Source of the DNA: Sipunculus nudus
Taxonomy: Eukaryota; Annelida; Sipuncula; Golfingiida; Sipunculidae
Assembly: GCA_026874595.1 (NCBI GenBank)
Contig: CM049307.1
Span: 955,579 to 1,019,578, forward strand
Direction: 5' to 3'
Length of the DNA: 64,000 bases
Shown: piece by piece, positions 36,355 through 46,503 of the stretch
How positions within the stretch are numbered: position 1 is the stretch's first letter
Layout of the letters: each line of letters starts with the position of its first letter
Notes under the pieces: model-generated
The model's input: only the letters and a program-made list of their open reading frames with translations
Database searches by the model: none
What the model was told of the DNA's origin: nothing
Program-made: the position numbers and the translations under genes

Positions 36355-37667
36355 TTATTTGTAGTCAGACGGCACGTTGGCCTCCGTAGCACCAAACTCC
36401 TTATTAGAGTCAAAAAAGGAGTTGAACCCCTTGTCTACATGAAAAGAGCCTGGCTCTTGTATTATGCTATGCATAGACTTTGAAACAAAACCAGAAGGTT
36501 TGCTATTTGGTTTATTCGCGAGTTTCCAGCAGTCAGATATTAGATGACCTTCCTTCTTGCAGTAATTGCAGATTTTTCTTTGAAAATGACTGGATTGGTT
36601 GGATTCAGGCACAGTTGACGTAGACTGAGGTGTAGCAATGAACTTTGCTGAACTATCAGGACTGCTAGTACTGGGTGACTGCGCTTTAAACTTCTTTTGA
36701 CCATACTGATTTACATTCTTGTTTGTGAATGACTGGTTTGATTTGCTAATAAAGGACATTTTGTGTGTTAATGAATAATCATCAGCTAATCGAGCAGCAG
36801 TGTCAAGTGTTTCAGGACTTTTCTCATCAAGAAAAGTTTTAACATCTGCGTTAATGCAGCGCTTAAATTCTTCAAGCAAAATCAACTGGCGCAAATTGTC
36901 ATAATCTTTCATTACATTTTTAGAACTACACCAGCTATCAAACAACTGCTCTTTTATCCTAGCAAATTCGACGTAGGTCTGTTCTTTGCGCTTTTCCCAA
37001 TTTCTGAATTTCTGGCGGTAAGCCTCCGGAACTAACTCATAACCTTTTTGGATTAACCGTTTTACCATGCCACAGTCAGCAGCAGCTTCTACTGAAAGCT
37101 CTGTATAAATTTCTCTGGCCTTGCCAGTCAATACACTTTGTAACAGCATACTCCAATTTTCCTTAGGCCATTTTAAATTTTCAGCTACCTTCTCAGTGTA
37201 AGAAATATTTATCAACCTCTTTTTCTTGAAAAGGTGGGAAGAGTCTAATGTGTTTAGTAACATCAGAACTGTGAGTGTGGGCAGCACTTAGACTATGTTC
37301 TAGTTTAAGTCTTTCTAACTGCAATCGTTTTAACTCTATTTCTTTTTCTTTTTCTACTCTTTCTCTTTCTAACCTTTCATGTTCTTCCCTCTCTTTTAAT
37401 GCTAGCTCATGTTGCTTTTCTAACTTTTTTTATTCTAATTGCATAGGAAGGCTGTCATATTTTGATTTTTCAACTTCACTCTCTTCAATTAAACCTTGGC
37501 TAACTAGATCTTGCATGATTTTAGCAATGATATCAGGCTTTCTCAAAGGTTTTTTCACACTTAGCCCAAAGTGTTGTCCCAAACGCTACAAACTGTTCCT
37601 TTGTCAACTGTTCAAGTTGATCAGGGTCGGGATCGTCAACAAATGTCTCAGGTTTGAAATCTGCCAT
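36355..37667 (-). pseudogene. Gag of the Gmr1-like element, SCAN-like capsid and CCHC
   Basis: On the - strand an ATG at 37665-37667 opens MADFKPETFVDDPDPDQLEQ. A frameshift near 37560, a stop near 37431 and another frame change near 37195 follow. Between them lies a Glu/Arg-rich coiled coil (about 37300-37430). The capsid part is open from 37210 to 36355 and holds WSMLLQSVLTGKAREIYTEL and YELVPEAYRQKFRNW, the segment shared between Gmr1-type gag and the SCAN domain. A CCHC knuckle (CNYCKKEGHLISDC, about 36530-36575) is intact. Three lesions make the protein non-functional. Confidence 0.88.
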
Positions 37668-37810
37668 GTTAAGATGTTAAAACAATAACAAAAAAAACAC
37701 TGAGATAAATCCTGTGAACAATGTATTGTAAACAGTATGTAATCTTGTAAACAATGTATGATAAAACAATGTGTCTAGGTCAAGGCCTAATAAATTTTCA
37801 AAACTCTTAA

Positions 37811-37830
37811 GCCTCCCAGACGAGCCCCCA
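37811..37830 (-). other. Primer binding site, tRNA-Pro type
   Basis: On the - strand TGGGGGCTCGTCTGGGAG starts about 6 bases after the end of the 5' LTR. It is the complement of a tRNA-Pro 3' end with CCA. It differs at one base from the well-known tRNA-Pro PBS of some vertebrate retroviruses, which is convergence on the same primer and not evidence of relationship. Confidence 0.8.
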
Positions 37831-37835
37831 ATTTT

Positions 37836-38682
37836 ATGTTACGGAGCCTAATATCAACAGATCACGTATGCGTGATGAACATAAATTTTGTCAAGGGGAT
37901 AAAAAATCAGACTCTGTAACACTAGGCAACGTGAAATGTCTAGGGGAATGAATAAAGAAGTCATTTTTTTTTGTTGACAAATAACTATAATTTATTCTTA
38001 AACAACCCTAACATTACAATACACTACATCAATACAATTACACAGTATAACAGCGGTATAACAACAAATCAATACAATGACACAATAAAATAAACAAAGA
38101 GCACAGTACCTGGATACCACCACTGTCACAATGATAAGTCCTTTTAAATGCATATGCCGGATGAAAGGTCCACACAAACCCTCTCGGAGAATAACAGTCC
38201 AATGTTAAGCTCTTGTATCAATCCAGAAAGTAAACTTGAGGCAAGCAGCATAAAATTGTATAGAGTTAGTAATAGTAGAATCCCTGAAATTACTGGATAA
38301 TCGGACAGGTCCCACTGACATACATACCTCTGTGTCCGCTGGAATATTCTCTCACCTCTCCTCCGCTTTGAAACACAGCCCCCTATTTATAATTTCTTGC
38401 CCAAACCGAAATTTTCCACTTCTCGAACAGTCTAAAGGAACTAACATAATACACAGTAAACACGCGTTACAGGAATCATCTAGAAGAACATCGCTGTGTC
38501 TCTACATACCAGGGTTCACACGTGAGCTTGCCCCGGCCCGGCCAGGCGAGAAAGCCCAAAGCTAGCATGACAACGAGAGTTCAACCAGTACGAATTAAAC
38601 TGAGAATACAATACGCGGCCAGACACGGGCGCTACAACACGAGTTACGCCCGTGTCACGCAATAAAAAGAGCACATGTAACA
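37836..38682 (-). repeat. 5' LTR of the Gmr1-like element
   Basis: Partner of 31702-32551 (see there). It carries the same TGTTAC/GTAACA ends. The right edge adjoins an (AT)n(GT)n microsatellite, which obscures the target duplication. Confidence 0.93.
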
Positions 38683-38738
38683 ATATATATATATATATTA
38701 TATATATTTATTTATATATGTGTGTGTGTGTGTGTGTG
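38683..38738. repeat. (AT)n(GT)n microsatellite
   Basis: AT units pass into a pure GT run just outside the LTR. It is probably the pre-insertion target site. Confidence 0.9.
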
Positions 38739-39162
38739 GGATTAACGAATTGGCAAGGTAGTGATAAAGATAGATAAAAGTCTGTTTATTCGGCAATATA
38801 TATCCCCATATCCTGGAATGTCCAATCAGGCGTTCCTGCCAAGCACAAATGAACAACACCTCATGTAACAGTAATGATAAATATGATATAAACAGTTCAT
38901 ATATGGTGCAAAATGAACTGCTTGATTATTTACATAAATACTAGGCCTATTACTTTGTATCAGTTAAACGATAAAGTACATTAAACGTTGTATAAATTGC
39001 CCCACTTTTAGGTACCACATGTTGTAAAGAATAGAAATAGGCCTATTCATGCGTACAACAAATATAAATTTACCAGTCGCGTTATAAATGGAATATAAAC
39101 ACACTTTACACGATACACATTACTGAAAGTAACGAATTTGTTGAATGTTAGGAGCTATTGCA

Positions 39163-41372
39163 TTTTATTTTATTTTATTTCATTCATACATATATTTACC
39201 AGGATGGCCCATTCAGCATCTTCAGCTGTTCAGCTTCGATGGTGTCCTTGAAATAACACAGAGAAGTATACATTTACAAAGAGATATACATTACATGCTC
39301 ACATATACACAGTCATGAAAATAAAATGATCTAAACATATACGTATTTAAAATACATAGATTGCTAAATATAACACAAATATAAACATATAGAATTATAA
39401 GAGTTGATAAGTAACTAAAATTCTGAGCTTTAATACATGGAAATCATTGTAGAAAGGATTTGAATAGTTGTTTAAAACGCTTAACATCAGTTACGTGTTT
39501 AAATAATTTGGAAGTTGATTCCAATCGTGCGGGCCTGCTTAAAGAAAGCTTGATGTAAACCTGTCAGGTGTGGGTTTTACGATGGCAAGATTGCCACTGG
39601 CCGTGTGTCGCGTATTGTATAGGTTACGTGCATATTTGAGGCCATGTCTAAAAGTAGGAGGTGCATCACCATATAAACATTTTAAAACTAAAAGATTGGT
39701 AAAATAGCGATATCTCTGTTCCACGGTCATCCAACCGAGCTGAATGATTAGTGATGTTGGGATGTATTTATATCGAAGTTTTTTGTAACAATACGAGCAG
39801 CTTTATTTTGGAGTCTCTGGATTTGTGACTTGTACGATTTCGAGCATCCACTCCAAACAGAAATGCAGTTGTCAATATGGCTATGAATAAGAGAATGATA
39901 TATGTTTTAGAGTTGGTGTTTGTAGAAATTAACTAAGTCGATAAAGGATATTTACTTTTGCGATAATTTTATCGTAAATATAATCTACATGACCTTTCCA
40001 TTTCAAGCGGGAGTATACGATCAAGGCAAATGTTTTGTGTTATTTTCAGGAATTAATGTAACATAAATAATGTGGATATTTTTAGTAATGACTAAATATC
40101 ACAATACTTGTTTTAGCAGGGTTGATACATAAACGATTTACTCCGAACCATTTTAGGGCAATGTCAATATTACTTTGTAAATGGCTGATCGCATTATCGG
40201 CAGAATCAGCACAGGTTAGCAATGTAATATCGTCAGCATAAAGTATACACTTGTAATTCATATAGATAAGAAATAGTATAGGCCCTTGTACTGTGCCTTG
40301 AGGAGTACCAATGTTTACGGTAGAAGTTTTCGAAATTGAACCGCAGAGGAAACGAACTGGCGCCTATCGGATTAATAAGATTTGAACCATGTGAGCTCTA
40401 CATTTTCTATTCCTTATTTCGGGAGTTTTTTTAACCGATATAGAATGATCCCGGCTGTCGAAACCTTTCTTTATGTTCATAAAAACACACAGCTGTAATG
40501 TTGTGTAAGGTTAGTAAGACATTCATTGACAAGCGTATGTAAGGCTAAGTGAGTTGATCGATTGGGTGCGAACTGTTTATCAGTAATCATTTGATATTAT
40601 TAAGGTATGCGGCAACATGGAATTTTACGAAATGTTCTAACATTTTTGGGTGACGGAAATAGGACGATAACTGTTATGGTAACACTTGCTACCAGAACCC
40701 TTGTAAATTGGGGTGATACGCGCAGTTTTCCAATACTGAGGAACAATGCCAGTTGAAAGAGAGAGATTAAACAGATGAGCCAGGCATGGAGAAATTACAG
40801 ATGATGAAGCTGTTTTGAGAAAGAATCCAGACATCCCTAATACATCAGGTATACAGGTTTTATCGAATTCCAATATACAAAAATGGACATAATGCGGAGA
40901 AACAAAAGGAAAATAGAACGTTTTTGCAGAATAACTGGTGATAAAAGAATTTGTTTCAATTTTCTCTTGGAAATCTTTATTTATAAGTTTTCCCACAGAA
41001 CTAAAGAAATCGTTAAATTTTTCACAGTCGATATCAGTATTTGTTTTTTGCGTGTTCTTATTTGAAGGGATTACTTACATAAGTGCCTTCCAAATTGTAC
41101 TAGGTTTAGAGACGTTTGAACGAATTAGATCAGAATAGTAACGAGAGCGATTTTTGCGAATTTCACGTGTCTAAATTCATTCCAATCAGAGGCACTGTTT
41201 GTCCGTCTTGCTTTTTTACTCGTAAATTCACGTGCGTAGATTAAATTCAATATTTTATCCGTCACCCATCTATAAGGGGTAGATTTTACTCGTCGTTTGT
41301 AGAACGGAGCATTATTATTGCAAGCAACCAAGGCAACTGCGAGGCAATTCATTGACCAGTTATTATACCTGA
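39163..41372 (-). pseudogene. LINE (jockey/CR1-group), 5'-truncated RT relic
   Basis: Read on the - strand. The pre-RT region is at 41352-41080 (APFYKRRVKSTPYRWVTDKI; SRYYSDLIRSNVSKPSTIW in another frame). The RT entry is at 40996-40640 (CIPDVLGMSGFFLKTASSS; YWKTARITPIYKGSG; YRPISV). The catalytic part is at 40335-40085, with GTPQGTVQGPILFLIYMNY and an intact ILYADDITLL. The C-terminal domain is at 39900-39540 (CISVWSGCSKSYKSQIQRLQ; KCLYGDAPPTF). The 3' end at about 39163-39180 is an AAATAAAATAAAATAAAAT tail. The 5' end is cut near the minisatellite at 41448. Stops and frame changes are frequent, so it is dead. Clade is undetermined (Daphne/L2/CR1-like). Confidence 0.88.
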
Positions 41373-41447
41373 TAACATGATAAACCTGTTCTTGGGGCCG
41401 TTACACCTTTATAATATATGAATAGAAATGACGGTGGTCCCACTCTA

Positions 41448-41692
41448 CTTTTGTCAGGGATCGTATCTGTGGCCACGCCTCGGGTTGTCAGGGATCGCAT
41501 CTGTGGCCACGCCTCGGGTTGTCAGGGATTGTATCTGTGGCCACGCCTCGGGTTGTCAGGGATCGTATCTGTGGCCACGCCTCGGATTGTCAGGGAACGT
41601 ATCTGTAGCCACGCCTCGGATTGCCAGGGATCGTATCTTTGGCCACGCCTCGGATTGTCAGGGACCGTATCTGTAGCCACGCCTCGGATATA
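41448..41692. repeat. 33-bp minisatellite, about 7.4 copies
   Basis: The unit is TTGTCAGGGATCGTATCTGT then GGCCACGCCTCGG, 33 bp. Since 33 is a multiple of three, three different frames stay open across the array on both strands; they are artefacts. It lies just upstream (5') of the LINE at 39163-41372. Confidence 0.95.
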
Positions 41693-42029
41693 CAATGCCA
41701 GGAATGATGCCAAATGCATTATAAAGGGGGTCATTAAACATAATTCTACCTAAATCCTGAAATATTTAACTTTATTTTTCCCGATTGCAGCGTCTTATAT
41801 CCAACTATACAAAGCCACTCAGATATCGCAAAACATCGCTTTACCACAAGGGGACAACATTACATATAAAACTCTCATCCTATTTTGCTGCCAACAGGGC
41901 ACTGTTAAAACTAGACGACCAGAGGTCGAGCGCTTGCCGGAAATGATGCAGAAATAGTCAAATAAATTAGCAATGAAGTAGAGGAAGAAAATGAGCCATT
42001 GTTTGTGATAGGACCAATATTGACAAAGT

Positions 42030-43130
42030 TATGAGGGAAATTAGATTTGACGTGTTTTGATGACCTTGACCTTGAACTTTAAACTCTATAAAATACACAT
42101 ACAGCTTCGGGATCTCGTTCCGATATACGATACGTGTAAGTTACAAAGTGATTCTTGCAAAACTATGGCCTACAGAGTGCAAGAAACAGCAAGCAAGCAA
42201 ACTTGAGGAATACTGACAAACAGACAGACATACTGACAAAGTGACACATCTGAGATAACAGATGACTAGATAATCTAATGAAGAAGGTAAAGAGAAACAA
42301 AATGAGCTTTACTTTATGTAGATAGGTTTATAATTTTGGAGATATGTTGTGTTTCGATTGCAGCGCCCCCTAGCGGCTACTTTCCAAAATGTAAAATTAC
42401 TTTCGAGGTATTAGTGCAAGACATAAGATGTACCAGTTTCTAAAGGATCCTGCAAAACTGTGGCCTGTAGATTGCTAATTGTAAGATACAAGAACCAGCA
42501 AACAGGCGGAATTCAGGACAACTGACAGACAGACATAGGGACAAAGTCACACATAATAGATGTTCAGATCAAAGTTATGTGGAAGTCTGAAGAGGAATAA
42601 AATCAGCTATAGTTTATGTAGGTAGGGTTTACAGTTTTGGAGATATGGCCAATGAATATATGCTGTGGTTTTTTCGAGTGCAGCGCCCCCTAGCGGCTAT
42701 TTTTTAAAAATGAAAACACCTTTCGAGATATAAGTGTAAGACATAAGATGTACCAGTTTCAAAAGGATTCCTGCAAAACTGTGGCCTGTAGAATGCTATG
42801 TCTAAGACTCAAAAACGAGCAAGCAAGCGAAACTGAGGACTACTAATAAACAGACAGACATACTGACAAAGTGACACATGTGCGATAACAGATGACTTAA
42901 TAAACTTATAGAGATCGTGTAGAGGAACAAAATGAACTACAGTTTATGTAGGTAAATTTATAGTTTTTGAGATATTCAAAAAAAAAATATCTTGTGGTGT
43001 TGACAGTGCAGCGCCCCCTATCTGTCATATTCCAAAAAGTAAAAATAACCTTTTCGAGATATTGGTGTAGTACATAAGATAGATCAGTTTCAAGATGATT
43101 CCTTGATACTTGTGGCGTCTAGGGTATCAC
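42030..43130. repeat. Tandem array of about 325-bp units carrying CTCF-like motifs
   Basis: Landmarks recur in fixed order: TGCAAAACT(G/A)TGGCCT, CAAGCAAGCGAAACTGAGG, ACAGACAGACATACTGACAA, a CATCTGAGATAACAGATGA-like palindrome, then CAGCGCCCCCTA at 42361, 42681 and 43009 (periods 320 and 328 bp). The first unit begins before 42110 without the CGCCCCCTA block. A diverged partial unit lies at 43350-43530. There is no reading frame. Confidence 0.85.
42358..43026 (-). promoter_or_regulatory. Three CTCF-like motifs in register in the 325-bp array
   Basis: On the - strand each of three units has GCCGCTAGGGGGCGCTG (42361-42378 and 42681-42698) or GACAGATAGGGGGCGCTG (43009-43026). These fit the animal CTCF core, CCRSYAGRKGGCGC-like. 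Same orientation, spacing about 325 bp. Binding is not shown. Confidence 0.4.
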
Positions 43131-43779
43131 TTAGTGATATCTCGAAATATCTCGTTTGACGATTTGTACGAGGTATTGCAAAACTTGTAATAAAATCTTG
43201 TAATACTTATTAAACTCTACCTAATTAAAAAAAAAACTAGACCTTTTAGAAAGTTAGAAAATTAGACCTTTTATTTTCGAATATCATGCCTTTTCACAAA
43301 AATGCATAACCATGGTTCCAGCAGATTTGAGGCAGCTACAGACTTGAAGAAAGGCCTTGTTTAAGAAGATTTGATGACACTGACCTTTGACCTAAATTAA
43401 CCAAAACCATTTGGCTTCCAGGATTGTCAGTCAACTGTGTAAGTTTGAAAGCGATTACTGCAAAATTGCGGCCTGTAGAGAGGAGACAAACAAACAGGCA
43501 TACCGAACTGACCAACATGCTTGCAAGCAATAAAACTGAATGGTTGTACGCACCGGTTCCAATGCACTGATCTTTAGGGAGTTCATGAATGTGTTGATCT
43601 ATCTGATCACAAAGTCGTTTCCTGTATCTTAACCGTCACCACGCCATGTCCACGCAAATAGACGTGTGACCTCGCGGAACATCCGAGCGATTTCGCTAAA
43701 CGAATTAGTCTGATATTAAGGAAATGACAGAATCTGCGGAATCTTGACATTGACGTGAGCTTAAACATGCAATTGAACG
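43131..43779. other. Non-coding; diverged array unit
   Basis: It contains the diverged partial 325-bp-type unit (about 43350-43530, AAATTGCGGCCTGTAGAGAG) and otherwise unassigned sequence. Confidence 0.5.
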
Positions 43780-44010
43780 CTGTGCACCGTCTGTCACTAG
43801 AATGGTGAGAGACAGACTTTCGGCCCCTTGGTTATCTGATGAAATTAGACTTGCCCGCCGTAAACGGAGGCAAGCGGAACGGTCTATCTGTCCATCGTGA
43901 AATCTTTGTTAGAGAGAAGGCTGTACCGCCATTAACGAGGCCAAGAGAATTCTACTTGGACAAGATTGACTCCAGCTCGTCATCAAAGCAGCTTTTCTCC
44001 TAACCATGAC
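43780..44010 (+). pseudogene. LINE pre-RT fragment
   Basis: The + strand translation RMVRDRLSAPWLSDEIRLAR, then RKRRQAERS, followed in another frame by AVYRH and INEAKR, is the linker between endonuclease and RT in CR1/Nimb-type LINEs. It may belong to the same copy as the RT fragment at 44800-45300, with about 0.5 kb of other DNA and a SINE between them. Confidence 0.7.
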
Positions 44011-44510
44011 AACATGACATTCAAGCCTTTTTTTAATTAAACTGATAGGGGCCTGTGAATCATGGTACGAGTCATAATAGAACACCCATTCCAAGGGTCG
44101 GATCAAAATTTGTGAGGCTTATATGGTCGTGTTTTATTTGCTAAATAATAAAGAGTAAATGTTGTTATACAAAATTTGTGGTGGTTACCCTGAAGTTTGA
44201 AGTAGTTTCGGCTACCGCAGTTTCCGCTGTCAAGCGGTCATGACGGACGGAGAGACAAACGTTCGAATATAACAAGCACCGTTATTGATACCTGCTGCAT
44301 GAATACACGTCAATCAACCATGGAGGTAATATTTATTATTTTTCCCAACAGAATAGCGTCACCTTTTGTCTTATCGGGAAAATGACAGTAGGACAAGCAG
44401 ATGAAAATGAAAAAAAAACTGTACTAATACCTCAACGTCTTCAGTTTATTAAAAAATCGACGTTTGGGTGGCAGGCTGCCGCTATTGTTCTCCGTGACTA
44501 GTGAGTTACA

Positions 44511-44758
44511 GGGCATGTCCCTGAACAGCTGAGTGGTAAAACGCTCGACCTTCTCCGCTGGCGACCCGGGTTCGATTCCCGGCGTGGCTATGAGAGTGGA
44601 TTGTGGTGGCCCGTTAAAGGCCGGTGGTTTTTTCCGGGTCCTCCGGTTTCCTCCACCCTTACCGACAACTGAGCGCCAACATCCGAGCCATGGAGAGTGC
44701 CTCGTATTAGTTATTATAACTAGTTGTACAATCCATGTAAAATAAATAAAGTTTATGT
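44511..44758 (+). mobile_element. tRNA-derived SINE, copy 1 (+)
   Basis: The head has pol III promoter boxes: A box AGCTGAGTGGTAAAACGCTC and B box GGGTTCGATTCCC. A body follows with CCGGTTTCCTCCACC and GCCATGGAGAGTGCCTCGTA, ending in TAAAATAAATAAAG. The copy at 57059-57306 on the other strand matches along its length. The tRNA part has mismatched stems and no mature-tRNA 3' end, so it is a SINE and not a tRNA gene. It lies inside LINE debris. Confidence 0.9.
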
Positions 44759-44799
44759 TAACAACTGGTTTACCACGTTGTGACCTCCGAAGCGTTTCT

Positions 44800-45300
44800 G
44801 TGACTTCTTGGCTAACATTAAACGCATCCGTCGTATGTTTTGCAGCAGCTACTAATCAGGAGATAGGTGAACTTATGATGTCGTTCCCAACAAGCTGTAT
44901 ACTTAATCCCATCCCCACTGCGCTGTTGAAGAAATTCATAGATGACCTTGTTCCGTTGATACATCGATAATCAATTTTATCTCTCAACGGGGACAGTCCC
45001 GTCTTTATAAACGCTGTTGTGACCCCACTTTTGAAGAAGCCGGGATAAAACCCAAATAATCTTAAACATTTCAGGCAAGTGTTAAACCTTCCTTTCGTTT
45101 CCATGATTTTTTAAAGACTGTTTTAAAGAGGCTACTATGTCATCTTTTGAAAACAGGTTTATCGACATGCATGAATCTGCGCGTAAAAGGCACAACAGCA
45201 GAGAGATCGGTGTGCTGAGTATCATGGATGGTCTGCTGATGACGGCAGAGGAGAGATTCCTAGCACTTTTTGACCTCGACGCAGCTGAAGAGCAACCGAA
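44800..45300 (+). pseudogene. LINE RT N-terminal fragment
   Basis: The + strand reads SCILNPIPTALLKKFIDDLV, then (with frame changes) NAVVTPLLKKPG, NPNNLKHFRQV, LPFVSM, FENRFIDMHESARKRHNS, VLSIMDGLLM and FLALFDLDAA. These are the RT entry blocks of a CR1/Nimb-type LINE, up to the first catalytic block. The last (LDLSAAFD in relatives) is altered and cut at about 45300, where opposite-strand gag begins. Confidence 0.8.
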
Positions 45301-45333
45301 ATCGTGTAACACCTTGGCTACCTTGCCGTTAAC

Positions 45334-46503
45334 TTACCCCTCACAAATGGGTAAAGAGCTACCGCGCTCTTCTAGAGCAGGAAATCCGAATGATTGACCC
45401 TGTTTATCCGAATCCGAATAAGCGGGACCGACGGTTTCCGACTCGGATTCTGTTACAACCGTCGACATCGACTCGAGCTTACGCCTCGGTTTAGCACCCT
45501 GACCACTACATGGTTTAGCCCAACGCTGTTCGACAGCTAAGTGCAACGCTTGATGGGTAGACCTTGGCCCTGACCTGGCACTGGTCTGTTTATATTCAAG
45601 CGCCTTATGCCCAAAACCGTTACATATAAAGCAACGTAAGCCTCCCGATCTGCGATCTACATCACGTTACTCTCTCGGCTGAGTTACTTGATGCCTTGCT
45701 CTGGGAGCACTACTACGGGAACTGGCCGTAAAACTGTGTGAGCCGTGGGCCTCCGTATACCACTTGACCATCTCCGCCATGCTATCTATATCGGGACACT
45801 GTCTCTCCTTCAAAAACACCGAGAGATCCTTGCTGCAACAGTTCAAATACTGTTCGCGTATCAGCAAGTCAACTTATAGGTTGAAATCAACGCCTATACC
45901 CGCCACTTCATCCAATGGTCAAGGTATCCACTAAGCCATACCGCGAACTGACTGGGAGTTTCGCCACCCTCTGGCCTACAAGTACGAAACTTGTTACGAA
46001 AACCCTCCTCAGTCATCTGGTTACGTTTTAAAAGAGCTTACTTTAGCTTATCCTAGTCCATGCCGTCGCTTACTGTTAACTGCGCGTAAGTTTCAAGCGC
46101 CTTACCACGCAACAAAGGACTTAAGTACAAAGCCCAGCTATCACGATCGTAGTTTTGACACAGCCTAAGCGCTCAAAACGCTCCAGAAACGCGTCTAGTT
46201 TACCCTGCTGCTCGTCAAACGGATGGAGCTTGATATTGGGACCGATTCCCTACTACTCATCTGTTTATTATCATCCGCATCACCAAGGAATGCTGATTTC
46301 AATTTCTATCTCGTGAGCTCTCTGAGCTTCACGTTCTTAACGTTCGCGCTCTATCTCTCGCTGTTTAGCCCTCTCATCGCGCTCGGCGTCTTCCCGCTGC
46401 TCGGCTTCTAAAGCCTCCAAACGCTTGTTAATAAATTCTCACAGAGCATCTTCCTTGTACCCTAACGCTTGCCCACATTCGAGAATGGACTTCAACGACT
46501 CCA
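45334..46503 (-). pseudogene. Gag relic of a third LTR retroelement
   Basis: Read on the - strand. An ATG at about 46503 opens MESLKSILECGQALGYKEDA, then a charged coiled coil (EAEQREDAERDERAKQREIE, about 46310-46430). The capsid part is KLDAFLERFERLRCV (about 46150-46210), MTEEGFRNKFRTCRPEGGET (about 45960-46020) and LIREQYLNCCSKDLSVFLKE (about 45800-45865). A zinc-knuckle remnant CFICNGFGHKALEY (about 45600-45640) has its last Cys replaced by Tyr. The frame then runs to 45334 and stops at the junction with LINE sequence. Several stops and frame changes. No protease or pol follows, so the element is truncated. Confidence 0.8.

Larger units (their letters stand above)
31702..38682 (-). mobile_element. 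Gmr1-like Ty3/gypsy LTR retrotransposon, full length, inactive
   Basis: A 6981-bp element on the - strand bounded by LTRs of 850 bp (31702-32551) and 847 bp (37836-38682). The LTRs start TGTTAC, end GTAACA and differ by a few per cent by eye. A PBS complementary to a tRNA-Pro 3' end follows the 5' LTR, and a purine-rich PPT precedes the 3' LTR. In element order the coding remains are gag, protease, integrase, RT, RNase H. Integrase before RT is the Ty1/copia-like order known in Ty3/gypsy only for Gmr1-like elements. Frames are broken in gag, integrase and RT/RNase H, so it is inactive. The insertion lies in an AT tract; ATAT on both sides could be the target duplication but is not informative there. 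Confidence 0.9.

Noticed and set aside
41418-41753. Repeat proteins in three frames
   Set aside because: The 33-bp minisatellite keeps several frames on both strands open. Nothing supports translation.
44517-44590. tRNA gene
   Set aside because: It has A and B boxes but stems do not pair well, and it continues into a SINE body. A second copy with a target duplication shows that it is a retroposon.
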